From positions 184,492 through 248,491 of the forward strand of contig NBIV01000094.1 in assembly GCA_003194525.1 (NCBI GenBank): a stretch of DNA of 64,000 nt. The letters are read 5' to 3'. The notes below the pieces were generated by a model. That model worked only from the letters and a program-made list of their open reading frames with translations, did not search any database and was not told the DNA's origin. The position numbers and the translations under genes were made by a program. This document shows positions 1 to 11,659 of this stretch, one piece after another. The DNA is from Gracilariopsis chorda. Taxonomy: Eukaryota; Rhodophyta; Florideophyceae; Gracilariales; Gracilariaceae. Position 1 is the first letter of the stretch, and the number at the start of each line of letters is the position of its first letter.

Positions 1-73
1 TAACTTAGACGCATAAATGAGTGAGTAGAAAGTAGTAATGCGTTTCTGTGTTGTTTTGCATGCTTTTTAACTC

Positions 74-119
74 TATAAAAGGGCGAGTTGAGTCCCAGAC
101 TTTGGTCTGGACTCAACTC
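74..119 (+). promoter_or_regulatory. TATA box followed by a 15-bp hairpin
   Basis: TATAAAA lies at 74-80. It is followed at once by an inverted repeat with arms 85-100 and 105-119, one bulged C and a TTTG loop. The pairing of a TATA box with a hairpin near the expected RNA start resembles an LTR promoter and R region. No partner LTR was found in the window, so the retroelement assignment is inference; the TATA box and hairpin are seen directly. Confidence 0.4.
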
Positions 120-793
120 AAGAAGGACCACATCAAAAAATCCTCACCCCCACAACTTTCTCAACTTTTAATATCAACCATCAACTCTCAACCGCACTTA
201 GCGAGGCGTTTGCTGCTTTGTAAATACTTGGGGTGGGGCATTACCGTCGCTGAGACCGTTTGAAGCGCCCTTGGTGTAAACGGGAGACCGGTAGTGTGTA
301 CCAAAGGCGCTTCTGTCGTCTGTGAGCCCCCACCGGAGCTTTGCTCGGATAACGGTGACGGGGGAAATACCTGGTGGTTTCTGGACGGAGGTGCTAGACG
401 GGAAGCTGTCTGCAAGCGACGTGCCGTGCAACCTCTCCTGCAAAGGACCGGATTGGGTATGGAGTGAAATCATACCCCGCTGTTAGTAGCTCTCCTTTGG
501 AAGCCCTGTAAGGATTATATGCACCCGCTTCTGGTTGGTGCAGAAGTGAGTAGGCTGCAGAAATCACCTCAAATCCGGATTGACTTACTGGGAGCCGGGA
601 GTCTCACTCCTAGAGATCCTTGAAATAATTCTTGGGTTTTGCGGCGTTTTAAGAAGTATCAAGAAGTTTGTATTTGGATTGAGCCTTGTGCTCTCCTTTT
701 TTATTTGTTGTTATCGTTCCAGGTTGAGTCCTTTCGGTGTCTGCATTGGTTGTTCGTTTGATCATTTGTTCGTGTCGTTTCGTTTTGTTGGGG

Positions 794-985
794 CTTCGAG
801 CTACGAGGAACCTTTTTAGGCTAATTTGTCATTCATTTTGGCCCCTTGCGTCACCGTCTCGTGATGGCGCCCACATTCACCTTTCCGAACTTTCAGCTAC
901 GAGGAAATCCTTTTTAGCATACTTCATTGCTTGGTTTGGCCACCTGATTCACCGTTTTGTGATGGTGCCCACACCATCAACCGTG
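794..985. repeat. degenerate direct repeat, 96-bp period, two copies
   Basis: AGCTACGAGGAA occurs at 799-810 and again at 895-906. The bases after each copy match in order: a CTTTTTAG block, a TTGG..CC block, and then CACCGT..TGTGATGG..GCCCACA. The second unit is diverged. It overlaps the end of the minus-strand copia relic and may be part of its 3' non-coding end. Confidence 0.6.
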
Positions 986-3873
986 ATTTGTTAATGACAC
1001 CTGTATCAGTAGGCTTCAGCACGTCTACACAACGAGTGCCGTGGATTCGTTCTCCATCTGGCACTTCTGATCGGTGGACTTTCATGAAAACATTGAGGTC
1101 TTGACGTCCTTTGAGTTCCTTCCTTCTTCCTTCGACGAAACGTCCCGGATCGGCGTCGGTTGTGGACACAAATCCATTTTAATTTTTTTCTACGTAAGTG
1201 GTGGTAGGCATCTTACTCGAATCAGAGTCTCTAGGCAGTGGTTCTTCTCGTTTCATGTTGGTAACGGGCTTCATGACGTGACTGAGAAAGATTTTTCGTT
1301 CGTGCGGGAGTTGCACGCATACAGTCTCCCCTTCCTTGCTAACGCAGGGATGGGGTCCTTCCCAGGTCTTGCTAAACTCTCGGTAGACGAGGACTGTTGA
1401 TCCAAATGGTAGACTGTCAATCTCTTCTTTTTTATTCCCGTAGGGTCCACGGTATTTATTGGTGAAGGCTACCTTCCAGCGCGCTTGTTCCTTCTCCACG
1501 ATCTTCAGGGCGTTGCCGATTGCTTTTGAGCGGGCTAGTGCGTTCGGAGATGGAGCCACGCGAGCGGGTCGTTGTTATCAGGTACCGACTTCATTGCCAA
1601 GATGGCCTAGTAGCATGGCGTCAGACTATCTTGTCAGATCCGAATTAGACATTACTTGTACGTTCAGTACTAACGGTCAGGTAGCTTAGCAAAGACACTG
1701 ACCAAGGGGCGCGTACCTTAGCGCAGCTGCGTACTTAAGCGCCCAAATAAAGGCACGACTCTGATGGAAGAGCAGATCATCAGAGATTATTGTGCCGTCC
1801 TCTTTTGTTGCGCTCCGCTACGCTGTGAGTTGTTACAGTCGTGGTGTCATTCCGAAGACGCACAGCATTGGGCAGAGACCCTCCGGGCCGACTGTGCTGT
1901 TTAGACAAAATACAGCCCTTTGAAACAGATGTTTGTTGTCTTCCCTAGGAAGATCGGCCTTCAATTTCTCAAATACCGTACGTAGAGGTCCGTGATAACG
2001 TTCCACATGTTACATTTTGGATGGCCTCTCGATGGGGGCGTCGTCCATATCAATTGCAGAAGACATGGCGGCTCCTCGGAACTCCTTGGACACGAGGTTA
2101 GATCCCTGGTACACGCGAAGGATGTTCGGTGGTCCTGGGTATACGTTGCTTCAACAGCGCATAAAAGCTTTTCATACCGTAGTGGAGCTCACCTTTCTGG
2201 TGAACGTCACGGTTGAAAAGTGCGCGCCTTCATATACGACGTGCAGTAGCGGTTTTCCTTGTATATACATGATATCGAGCGGGACAGTATGGTGGAAAAG
2301 AAGTCGCTCGTGTCCGATTGTTAGGTTGAATCGTCTTGGCTTTCGGGCGTGTTTTACACACGTCTTGGATTCCTTGACAATAGCGTCAAGTGCCGTCTTC
2401 ACTTCGGTGAAATAGTGCTCTGGTCTGGCCTTCCGTAGAAAGTTGTTCAAGGCTTTGACACTCGGATGTCCAAAAGAGCGATGTAGCTTGAACAGTCCTT
2501 GCCTCGTGTAGAGGGCTTCGTCAGGGTCCCAGATGAGTACGAGGAAGTCGTTAATGAGCTTCAGAGGTTGGCTTCACCCATGAACAGCAAATAGTTCCGC
2601 TGTATGCTCATATCGATTCCAGGAAGCCAGATATATCATCGGCTGAGCAGTGTTGAAACGTTCTCAGGCACCATATGGAAAGGTATATCGAAAACAAATC
2701 CGAGGTCTGGGAAGGGTATCGAAAGTTTGGTGATGCCTACCACGTTGAATTGTTTCCCATTCAGCCCATTAATCCTGCTGGTGAAGGGTTTGACGTCGAA
2801 CGGTACCTTATTCTCTGTGCAATAAGCGTGGTACTGTCTCAGACTGATGAGACTTCTTCTGTTTGTCCTGTCTCGATGATGATACCCTTGAATGATTGGG
2901 GCTCTTCGCCTTCATTGCGATTTACTGGTTCCGTATCGCGTGCGACGCACCCCTTTTCCAGAAAGAAAACAAAAGGGTGAAAAAAAGAAGCATTAGAGCA
3001 CGATTTTCCAGTGCCGAGTTCATTTCTGCTTTGTCGAGGGCTATGTGTGCGTGGTCATCATGCTCCGCTACGTCTTCATCATACTGAGATCCTTCATCGC
3101 TGCTGCTGTCATCCGCGAGGAAGAAATCTGCAAGTGGCTCCGCTGACACAAAGGCCTTTTCCTTCTTGAGTTTTTCAGGTGGGGAGCGAACTTCATGGAA
3201 ACTGTGCTTGTCACGAGCGAGATGGTTCTCACCACAAACCCAGCATCCTCGTATCTTTGCAGACCCTTTCTTTCTACCAAGCCCATACGGTCGTCTGTGA
3301 TGCCTGTTGGTTGCGGCCTGCCCAGGAATATCTTCTATTCAATCCATACAGTGGGTTGGAGGACATCTCTAAGCTTTCTCCTGCCGAGCCTGGTGCACTA
3401 GAGAGTAGTGCTGCGATGCACTGAATGGCAATCTCGGAGGAATCGGGCGGTTTTACCTTCAGGGTGCGCGCCAGGTATGGTATATCTGCTGCGGCTACTA
3501 TCTGATCCTTCAAGAAAAGGTCCTTGTGGTAGTCTTCGTGAAGTTACTTTTGGATGCGGATTAACTTGTCCGTGAGGTTTCTGAATACTTCCGTTTACGA
3601 CATGTTCGGATTCTCCTTGAATGCTGTAGACAGTTTTATGCTTTGACAATCCTGCAGAAGTCTTGCCTTTTCTTCCTGTGAAGTGTAGCGCGAGACGAAT
3701 GCCGACAGAACATCTTCAGAGGTCCGTAGATGTGTCAGATGAGTGGCGAAGTACGTGAGAGCTCCGTCGTCTAACATGGCAATGATTTCCTCTTTACGGT
3801 CTCCATCAGGTACTCTGCATGCGCGAAGTTTTACCTCGAAAACTTGCAGCGTGCCCATTAGGGTCTTTATCAA
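924..3873 (-). pseudogene. decayed Ty1/copia retrotransposon (gag to start of reverse transcriptase)
   Basis: Minus-strand fragments appear in the order expected for Ty1/copia. A gag-like stretch (3873-3595) is rich in charged helix. A zinc-knuckle-like C-x2-C-x3-H-x5-H lies near 3244-3203, with acidic sequence after it. An integrase core piece (2450-2172) carries FHHTVPLDIMYIQGKP and the following LHVV. The integrase C-terminus (1559-1179) carries VLVYREFSKTWEGP. The N-terminal edge of a reverse transcriptase (1169-924) carries GTRCVDVLKPTDTGVINKSR. The frames change between pieces and stops intervene, so nothing here is expressible. The family order is established knowledge; the assignment by eye is reliable for the integrase and weaker for gag. 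The rest of the reverse transcriptase is missing on this strand. Confidence 0.75.
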
Positions 3874-3889
3874 ACCTGTCTGAGAATTT

Positions 3890-4743
3890 CCTATGTCCTA
3901 CGCATCCTTCTTGCCTTTGCAACAGCGGAAAATCTAATTGCAGAAGCTGCAGACATTGCAAATGCTTACCTGTATGGCAACTTGCATTTTACAAGAGTAA
4001 TGAAACAGCCTACAGACTCTTCTGGCATACCGGCTAAGTTTAGAAATGTATATGAATTTCTGAACTCTCTGTATGAGGCAGTGGAAGCGAGTCTTATTTG
4101 GAGTTCTCTATTCTCTGAACGCTGCTTTCATGGAAATGTGTTACATCAGCGATAGATTTACCGGTACTCATGTACCGTAAACAGGACAAGTTTGTCATCT
4201 TGGCTATCATTGTAGGCAATTACGCGTTCGCAGCCAACGAATCAGGGCTCCCAAATCAGTTCGAAGACAAAATATTAATGAACTCAGATGTCAAGCTGTA
4301 CGGAGAACTTAAAGCGTTCATTAAAAGGAGCATTCAGCGCTCGCCAAAAGATTTATAGGTCACACAATGTGGATACGCCTCGCAGCTCTTAAGAAAAGTT
4401 TGGAATGCAGAACGATAATGTTGTGGGATCTCCATTAGCATCATCAGCTGATCTCCAATCAACTAAAGATTTAGAAAGGAAGTTGTCAGCAAAACATCAT
4501 GTGGATTATCGATCGGGTATAGGTGGAACTCTTTACATAGCAATATCAACTCGACCGAGTCTTTCTTTTCTACTACTTGATCTATCTACACATCTTTAAA
4601 ATCTTTGTGCGCGACATTTGTCACTTTTTAAAGAACTTTCTAGGTACTTGCTTGGTATATTGGACCATGGAATTCATTTTTCTGCCAAACTGTGGCATTT
4701 GCCATGATCACTTTGTGCGTACGCTGATGCAAACCGTTGGATG
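3890..4743 (+). pseudogene. decayed Ty1/copia reverse transcriptase and start of RNase H (left half)
   Basis: The plus strand reads through degenerate copia reverse transcriptase. An ADIANAYLYGNLHF motif near 3945 corresponds to the family's DV.TAFL.G.L block. It is followed by MKQPTDSSG, a SLYEAVEASLIW block (family SLYGL.QA...W) and FVILAIIVGNYAFA (family V.....YVDD....); the catalytic pair is lost. Stops and frame changes follow. The left half ends with an ADANRWM RNase H motif and is interrupted at 4743 by the Ty3 insertion. It lies head to head with the minus-strand copia relic and has a different reverse transcriptase type, so these are two elements. Confidence 0.75.
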
Positions 4744-5085
4744 TGTCGTGCTGACGTGTCGACTGAAACTGCAACCGACACTACCGACACTCAAACTGAC
4801 AATGGACACATTGCATTGCAGACTAATGCAACCGACGCTGTGATGGTGACATGATTGTAGTTGTACGTGTCTAGCATTATTGTACGTCTTCTGATGCTGA
4901 CATAATGGTAGTTGTACGTGTCTAGCATTAGGGTACGTGTTAGTTCGCGGTGCACTCAGCACATAAGTAGTAGGAGAGGCTACGAGACCTCTATAAAACG
5001 GCTCGCCGAACGTTCAGTAAAATCAAAGAAGAACCCGCAGGTGCCTGATTGAACTTGAGCGCCTTCCTCCTTCGGCACCACAGCA
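4744..5085 (+). repeat. 5' LTR of the Ty3 chromovirus
   Basis: The LTR is 342 bp, starts TGTCG and ends CAGCA. It holds TATAAAA at 4992-4998, so transcription probably starts near 5025. An internal duplication is visible: TAGTTGTACGTGTCTAGCAT occurs twice, about 60 bp apart. Confidence 0.93.
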
Positions 5086-5133
5086 TTTTTTTTCAATCGA
5101 CAAAACAACTTTGCTTTTCGTAGGGCAATTGTG

Positions 5134-8100
5134 ATGGAAGGCTCTTCGTCAGCGGTGATGGAAGCCCTCTAGCGCCGTCGAGAAGCAGAGATGAATGCTT
5201 TGACTGCGTCATATGTGAAGCTCGAGGAGGAATATTATGAAATGGCTGTGGTCGATGTCGAGAACTATGACGCGACTCAAGCTAAGAAATTCAAGGACCG
5301 TTTCAAGAAAGTGAAAGGCGAACGGGCTGATGTCATGGAGCACATTGAGAAAGTGACCAGGCGGATCAACACAACCCGCTCGATACTCTCTCTATCGCGA
5401 TCGACTAGAAAAGATGGCGACGACTCAACTGGGGCTCGCGTGGCAACTCATCGAATTCCGACTCTACAACCATTTCGAGGATCTGGAGCCATGGCAATTT
5501 AAGATACATTTGAATTCTTGGGAAAGGTGAAGGCTTTGCTTTCTGCCCACGAGGTACCACGAAGTAGGTGGTTTCCGGCGCTGCTTACAACCTTGAATGG
5601 TTACAACAGGCAGTTGGCTGAGGGCAACCTATCAAACCTCAATTGGGGAGATCTACATTCTCGATTCCTCCATCACTTCGAGTCTCCGGCCATTCGTCAC
5701 AAGCTCATCCGCGATCTCATGACTATCAGGCAGAAGCCGTCCGAGTCTGTTCAAGAGTATAGTGACCCTTTCACTAGCCTTATGGCACGTACTGGCCGCC
5801 GGAATGATGATGAGACTCTTGTGGCCGTTTACATCGAAGGATTAGACTCTGTATTGCAGGATGGAATGTATGTTGCTCGAGCAGCAACATTGAACATGTG
5901 GAAGCGCACCAACACAATAACGCCTTCGGCCTCTATTGCAGACGAAATCGCTATTGCGATAAAGCTGGACTCTTCGAGGTCCGCCAGGCACAGAACAGAG
6001 ACCTCGGACTCCGGAAAGAACGAGAAGCAGAAACAGTCTACCGGCAAGAAGAAAAGGTGCTCACACTGCAACTCACCAAATCATCCTACGGAGAAACATC
6101 AGTGGACAACAGGGGAGTCCCCTAAGGAGAGCGAGAAGCCTCTTGACGCGGCAACCAGAGAGCAGCTCAGGAAAGAAAAGAAATGCTTCAGATGCAAGAA
6201 CCCTTTGAAGCCGGGCCACAAGTGCTACAAGACGAAAAAGAAGGAGCCGCAAGCAGCTAATTTGCAAATCGAACGGCCACTGGAAGTGCTACACGATGCG
6301 GAGCTTCGCGCTATATTGGGATACGACGAGTTCAACCCAGAAGTACAGCTGTTAGCCGAGATAGCAGAAGGCGAGCAACCGGTGGAAGTGACTGTTAGCG
6401 CACTCTCTGCCGCACCAGATGATGCACGCGAGCTCATGTACACCCCAGTTCTGATCGATGGGGCTGATGGGTGGGCCATGGTGGACTCTGGCGCTACTTC
6501 AACGTTCATATCAACGGAATTCGTGCAGGATAATGGCATCCCCGTCCAAGAGGTCACGGGCAACATACGTGACGGTGGTGGGAAAGTGATGTCGGAGCGC
6601 AAGGGAGTAGTGAAGGTCAACGTAAGGAATGGAACACGAACAGTTCTCGTTACAGCGGAATTGATGCAAATGCCGCCGAGGCGTGACATGATCATCGGGC
6701 TGCCGCACTTTTCAGCGTTCCGTTATGCCATCAATGGGATTCCGCAGGCAGTTAATATCGCTGCTGATGAACAGCAACCTACGCCCGACCCGGTGCAAGA
6801 ATTTATCCAAGCACCAAAGGAGCAGTCTCACACGTCGGAGAGCATATCGGATGCAGTCGCACAAACCCTGGAGAGGAACCAGCAGATTCCGTTGTCAGCC
6901 GGATGCAACCACCCACTCGCCGTGCTCCGCGTAAATCCGACGGATACCTCACCTATATGGAGCCGTGTGAATTTTGTCTTACGGAAAGACGAGGAACGCG
7001 TACAGGCGGAAATCAGCAGGTGGCTGAAAGCAAAGGTGATTGAACCAGCGCCGGCGGCGTGTGCCAACTGCTTCCCAATCCTCAGCGTACCTAAGAAAGA
7101 CGGTGACGGGAACAAGGTTGACGTTCGACCATGCATCGACCTCCGCCGTCTCAATCCCCTCTTACCAGACTCGGACTATCCCCTGCCGCGTGTGCAAGAC
7201 ATCTAGGATTCTGTCGGATCAGCAACTGGTCCAGATGCCGTCTTTACGACGCTGAATATTAGGGATGGTTACTTTCGCTTCCCGATTCCCGAGGAAGACA
7301 GGAATTTCGTTGCTTTTAGGTGGAGAGACACCCATTACAGAATGTGTGCAGCACCGTTTGGAAGCAAGGAAATGTCTGCCAAATTCCAACAGCTCATGGA
7401 CAAGATATTCGGAGAGGTGCCCCATGTCGCTGTGTATATTGACGACATTATCATCTTTTCGAGTTGCATGGCCGACCACGCCGAACACGTCGAGCAAGCC
7501 GTGGAGAACCTCACCCAGTGGAACATTCCAATCCGGATGGACAAATGCCGTTTCGGGCAGAAAGAGGTACACCTACTTGGGTTCGTTTTCAACGGGGACG
7601 GGATTCAGAAAGACCCCGCCAAGGTAGAAGCCATTACCAGCTGGGAACGCCCACAGACAGCCAAACAGCTCTTGAGCTTTCTCGGGGCGGCTAACTACTA
7701 CCGTCAATTCATTCCTCGTTTCTCACATCTTTCGAAACCCCTAGATGCCGCTCGCAAGAGGAAAGGGTCCCTCAACTGGAAGCCGGAAATGGAAGACTCA
7801 TTTGTGGAGATAAGGAAGAAGATGGCTTAGAACACAACCTTGGCGTACCCAAATGATGAAAAACACTATTTAGTGGGTACAGATGCTTCGGACTATAGAC
7901 TCGGTGCTTGGATTGGGCAGAAAGACGAAGAAGACAACCTCCGTTTTATCGCATTCGCATCGAAATCACTATCTAATTCCGAAAAGAGCTACGGTGTCAC
8001 GAATAAAGAGCTGTTAGCGATTGTGTGGTCCTTTGAGAAGTTCAAATGTTATCTGGCTGGAAGGAAATTTGTACTCTACACCGACCACCGTGCGCTGACA

Positions 8101-9563
8101 TACCTTCACACCCAGCGAACTGTCAACCAGATGATGGCCAGGTGGTTCGACCGCATTATGCAGTACAACTTTAACGTGGTTCACCTACCGGGACCTCACA
8201 ATGATCTAGCTAATGCATTAAGCAGAAAAATGCCCAGCGTGATTCTCACAAGTTTAACCGTCTCACAGCTGGTACGAGACAAGAACTCGCCGGCCACTGA
8301 GGGGGAAAGGCACTCGCTTGTCGAACGTGCGCACTCATTCGGGCACTTTGGAGAGGTGGAAGTGTTTAATAAGCTCTGGCACGAAGGCTATTGGTGGGAA
8401 GCGATTTGAAAAGACATTAAGGGAATAACGGGATCCTGCATACCATGTCTTCGCTACAACATCCAGAAGAGAGGATTTCACCCAATGAGATCAATCGTGG
8501 CCGACCTACCATGGGATCACATCGCGGTTGACCTCATCACATCCCTACCGTTGTCCGACAGTGGACACAACACTGTTCTAAGCATCGTGTGCATGCTGAC
8601 AAAGTTCTCCATACTACGCCCACTTCGAAACAAGGAAATGGAAAGCGTCACTCGCGCGCTCTGGGAAGTACTCTCCATTTTTGGAGTGCCAAAAATAATC
8701 CAATCGGACAATGGATCTGAGTTCGTGAATGAACTTATCGAGGAGCTCACGAAGCTGAATAGAATTGATCACCGCACGATATCCCCTTAAAACCCGCGGG
8801 CTAATGGTGCAGTCGAGCGCGTAAACGGCACTGTAGAAACCATGATTCTGAAAGAACTAGATGGCGCTACTCACCGGTGGGAAGAATACGTCCCATACGT
8901 ACAGCTCGCCTACAATTGCAAAATTGCAGCACTGACTGGATCAACACCTTTCTCATTAATGTTTGGGAGGGTCATGAACGGATTTGAGAGCTACGGACGT
9001 ACGAAAACGAAGTCCAAGTTGGGTCTCCAATTATGGAAGAAGCATCAGACCGATGTCATCAAGAATTGTTCCCCGCGGTCACAGATCGTGTTAAGCGTAC
9101 AAAGGATAAAGACGCGAGGCTGTTTAACAAAGGTCGCTGGATTCTCAAAGAAGACACTTTTCCTCGAGGAGCGAAGGTAATGATGCGAGATGTGACTAAG
9201 GAATCTAAATGGGACGCCAGATATGAAGGACCATTTACTGTAGTTCGGAAGAACCGCGGTGGCGCATATGTGTTGCGAGACGAATTGGGTTCCTTGAAGA
9301 GAACTGTTCCCCCGGACCACCTCAAACTTGTCGCTCGGAAGGGTGACGATGCAGTTGTTGAAGAAGACACTTATGAAATAAAGACGATCCGTAATCACCG
9401 TGTCGAAAAGAGTGGAAAATTGAGTTACTTCGTTGTGTGGAAGAACAAGGACGTCGAAACTGGCTGGGAACCTGTTGAAAACTTTAACGATGTCAACATC
9501 ATTCGCCAATACTGGAAGTCGGTCCGTCCTACCCGTAGCGCAAAGAACGCCGAGAAGAACTGA
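5134..9563 (+). pseudogene. Ty3 chromovirus Gag-Pol polyprotein, six in-frame stops and one frameshift
   Basis: One reading frame runs from the ATG at 5134 and is broken by stops at 5170 (TAG), 5500 (TAA), 7204 (TAG), 7828 (TAG), 8407 (TGA) and 8788 (TAA). A frame change near 9010-9033 then leads to the natural end at 9563. Domains in order are: Gag; two zinc knuckles (near 6058 and 6184); protease with a VDSGATS active site at 6481; reverse transcriptase with YIDD intact at 7435-7446; RNase H with GTDASDYRLG near 7873; the integrase HHCC finger (8326-8457) and DDE core (VDLITSLP near 8527, QSDNGSEF near 8702); and a chromodomain (9372-9530) with its aromatic residues and WEP. Most of the stops could arise from CAG, CAA or CGA by C-to-T change. 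The broken state is described only; it cannot make its products. Confidence 0.93.
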
Positions 9564-9576
9564 CCTGGGGGGGTGA

Positions 9577-9918
9577 TGTCGTGCTAACGTGTCGACTGAA
9601 ACTGCAACCGACACTACCGACACTCAAACTGACAATGGACACATTGCATTGCAGACTAATGCAACCGACGCTGTGATAGTGACATGATTGTAGTTGTACG
9701 TGTCTAGAATTATTGTACGTCTTCTGATGCTGACATAATGGTAGTTGTACGTGTCTAGCATTAGAGTACGTGTTAGTTCGCGGTGCACTCAGCACATAAG
9801 TAGTAAGAGAGGCCGCGAGACCTCTATAAAAAGGCTCGCCGAACGTTCAGTAAAATCAAAGAAGAACCGGCAGGTGTCTGATTGAACTTGAGCGCCTTCT
9901 TCCTTCGTCTTCACAGCA
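9577..9918 (+). repeat. 3' LTR of the Ty3 chromovirus
   Basis: This is the same length and has the same ends as the 5' LTR, with TATAAAA at 9825-9831. About 14 differences from the 5' LTR are mostly transitions. A G-run precedes it and the GGATG target duplication follows it. Confidence 0.93.
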
Positions 9919-10330
9919 GGATGTCTTGAGACAAGAATATCTACTACGGGTTATAATACCATCGTCAACGATTCACCCGTTCTAATGAAGTCGAAGCAGC
10001 GAACAGTAATTGTACTCTTATCCGCCGAAGCAAAGCATGTTGCTCTTTCTACTTGTAGTAAGGAGATAAAATAGATTCAAAAACCATTTTCGGAATTCGA
10101 AAGCTGGAAGCTTTGGAGCAAAGAGTACTAGTACAAAGCTACCAATCTCATGATAGAGGTCTGGGATGCTTTGTTTCGTATAGCGAATCTTCATACATTT
10201 GATCTAATGAAGCACATCTACATGAAAATGAATCATATCAAAGAAATTTACTTTAAGAAAGTGGTTCAACAACATCTCATTTTCAAACGTTTGAACATCG
10301 CTGACATACTAAAGAAGTGTTAGGTTTTAT
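9919..10330 (+). pseudogene. decayed Ty1/copia RNase H (right half, continues from 4743)
   Basis: Just after the target duplication, one frame gives STTGYNTIVNDSPVLMKSK, then LSAEAKHVALSTCSKEIK and a stop. Another frame holds KHIYMKMNHIKE and LNIADILKK. These are the classic RNase H landmarks of Ty1/copia (STTGY, SSAEAEY, KHI...H.I.E, ADI.TK). The left half, ending in ADANRWM at 4743, supplies the preceding .SDADWA. motif, so the two halves were one domain before the Ty3 insertion. Several stops make it non-functional. Confidence 0.85.
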
Positions 10331-11659
10331 TAATGTGAAGGAAATGATGAACTTGATAAAATTTGACTCGTTGTTAGAGAAAAATTATTAGAATGACTAA
10401 CTATACTATCTCGATTTTTGTATGTAATATTTTTGGAGTTGTGGAAAGGTTCGTTATTTTGTGAAATAATGTCGCTACAATGTTTATTCAATTGCTTCCA
10501 TGCCAAACATTTTTACAGAGGTTTTGCTGCGTTCTAGGTTTTTTGGAGTTTACTGGTGTGGACATGATAAACCATTGGTGTACTGACTACACAAGCTAGT
10601 ACGGCTGATTAAGACACACCACCACGCCTCTTGGTTGCTGAAATACGCCAATAAAAAGAAGTAACAATTGCACGTACACAGAAGTCTAGAATGTAATAAA
10701 GTGGATTGACAACAAAGCTGGTCTCCAATGTGGTGTGTATTGAAAGTCTAGTCGCTTCGCCTCGAGGGACGGTGTTGAGGCCGACAGGTCTTGCGCGAGG
10801 TTGAAACGACGCGTGCAACACGTTGCAAGCGCGAAACGCAGCTTATAATCTGCGCTGTAAAATAAAAGCACAGCTGCCGGGGGAGAGCTCGCACACGAAT
10901 AACAACAGTGACAACAGGAAGTCGATCTGTTAACAACATGCACATCCAACCGAAACAAGACCGCTGCATCTTTTACGGGTGACTTCGATAACACATGAAA
11001 CCAAAATTATCTCACTGCAACAGTTCAATATTTAACGGGGGCAGTCAAATATCATATATTCAAACTGCGAAGTTTTCTTAACCCGTAACTAAGAACGTGG
11101 TCAGAAAAATTGTTGGTTTATCTAGAGAGAGAGGGGTTCGTAGAAACGCAACCCCTACCGTAGCCTTCGAGTCAGAGAAACTGTTGATGTTAGCGAGTAT
11201 CATTTCGAACGGCTGGATGTCCGAAGCGAAAGCAACTTGCAGAAGAAGCTTCACTACGTTACACAGAACCGTGAGCCTTGTACCGCAGGAAAGCTTAGGA
11301 AAAGAAAGGCTTGAAGGAGGCGTGCCCTGCTGCAGAGAGAGCAGCACGCCAACAGCGACGTGAGAACGTTTGAGCAAGAACCGTTCAAGCTAGACGTACA
11401 CAAGAGAACGTATTCTTCATTGTATAGAACAGCTAGAAATCCTGTACTACACGGAGTAGAAAAAAAATGCAGAGCTGTCGTACGAAGTATAAAAAGACCG
11501 ATCACCCGCAGAAGAGCAGTGATCGGGGGCATCCCGGGCAGGAGATCCGGGGTCCTTGTGCCTGTTCCTGTTGCCCGCGCTACTGCACTCACGTCATCGC
11601 ACTCTGCAACCCTGTTCTGATCAACAGAAACTAGCTTATACACACACACGCAGAACTTA
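10331..11659. other. no gene recognised
   Basis: The sequence after the copia relic is AT-rich up to about 10600 and more balanced after it. Short open frames exist on both strands, but none has a recognisable domain, signal peptide or convincing start. The downstream end of the membrane protein gene lies at its right edge. Confidence 0.5.

Larger units (their letters stand above)
4744..9918 (+). mobile_element. complete Ty3/gypsy chromovirus-type LTR retrotransposon, inactivated
   Basis: Two 342-bp LTRs bound the element, each starting TGTCGTGCT and ending CACAGCA. The five bases GGATG flank both sides (4739-4743 and 9919-9923), a clean 5-bp target-site duplication. A G-rich run, GGGGGGGTGA, directly before the 3' LTR is a plausible polypurine tract. 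No primer-binding site complementary to a usual initiator tRNA could be recognised after the 5' LTR, where a T-run begins. The LTRs differ at about 14 of 342 positions (about 4%), so the insertion is not recent. The body encodes Gag, protease, reverse transcriptase, RNase H, integrase and a C-terminal chromodomain, in chromovirus order. The insertion sits inside the RNase H of a copia relic. Confidence 0.95.

Noticed and set aside
1-600. Left end of the window as a complete LTR
   Set aside because: TATA box and hairpin are suggestive, but no second copy exists in the window to define ends.
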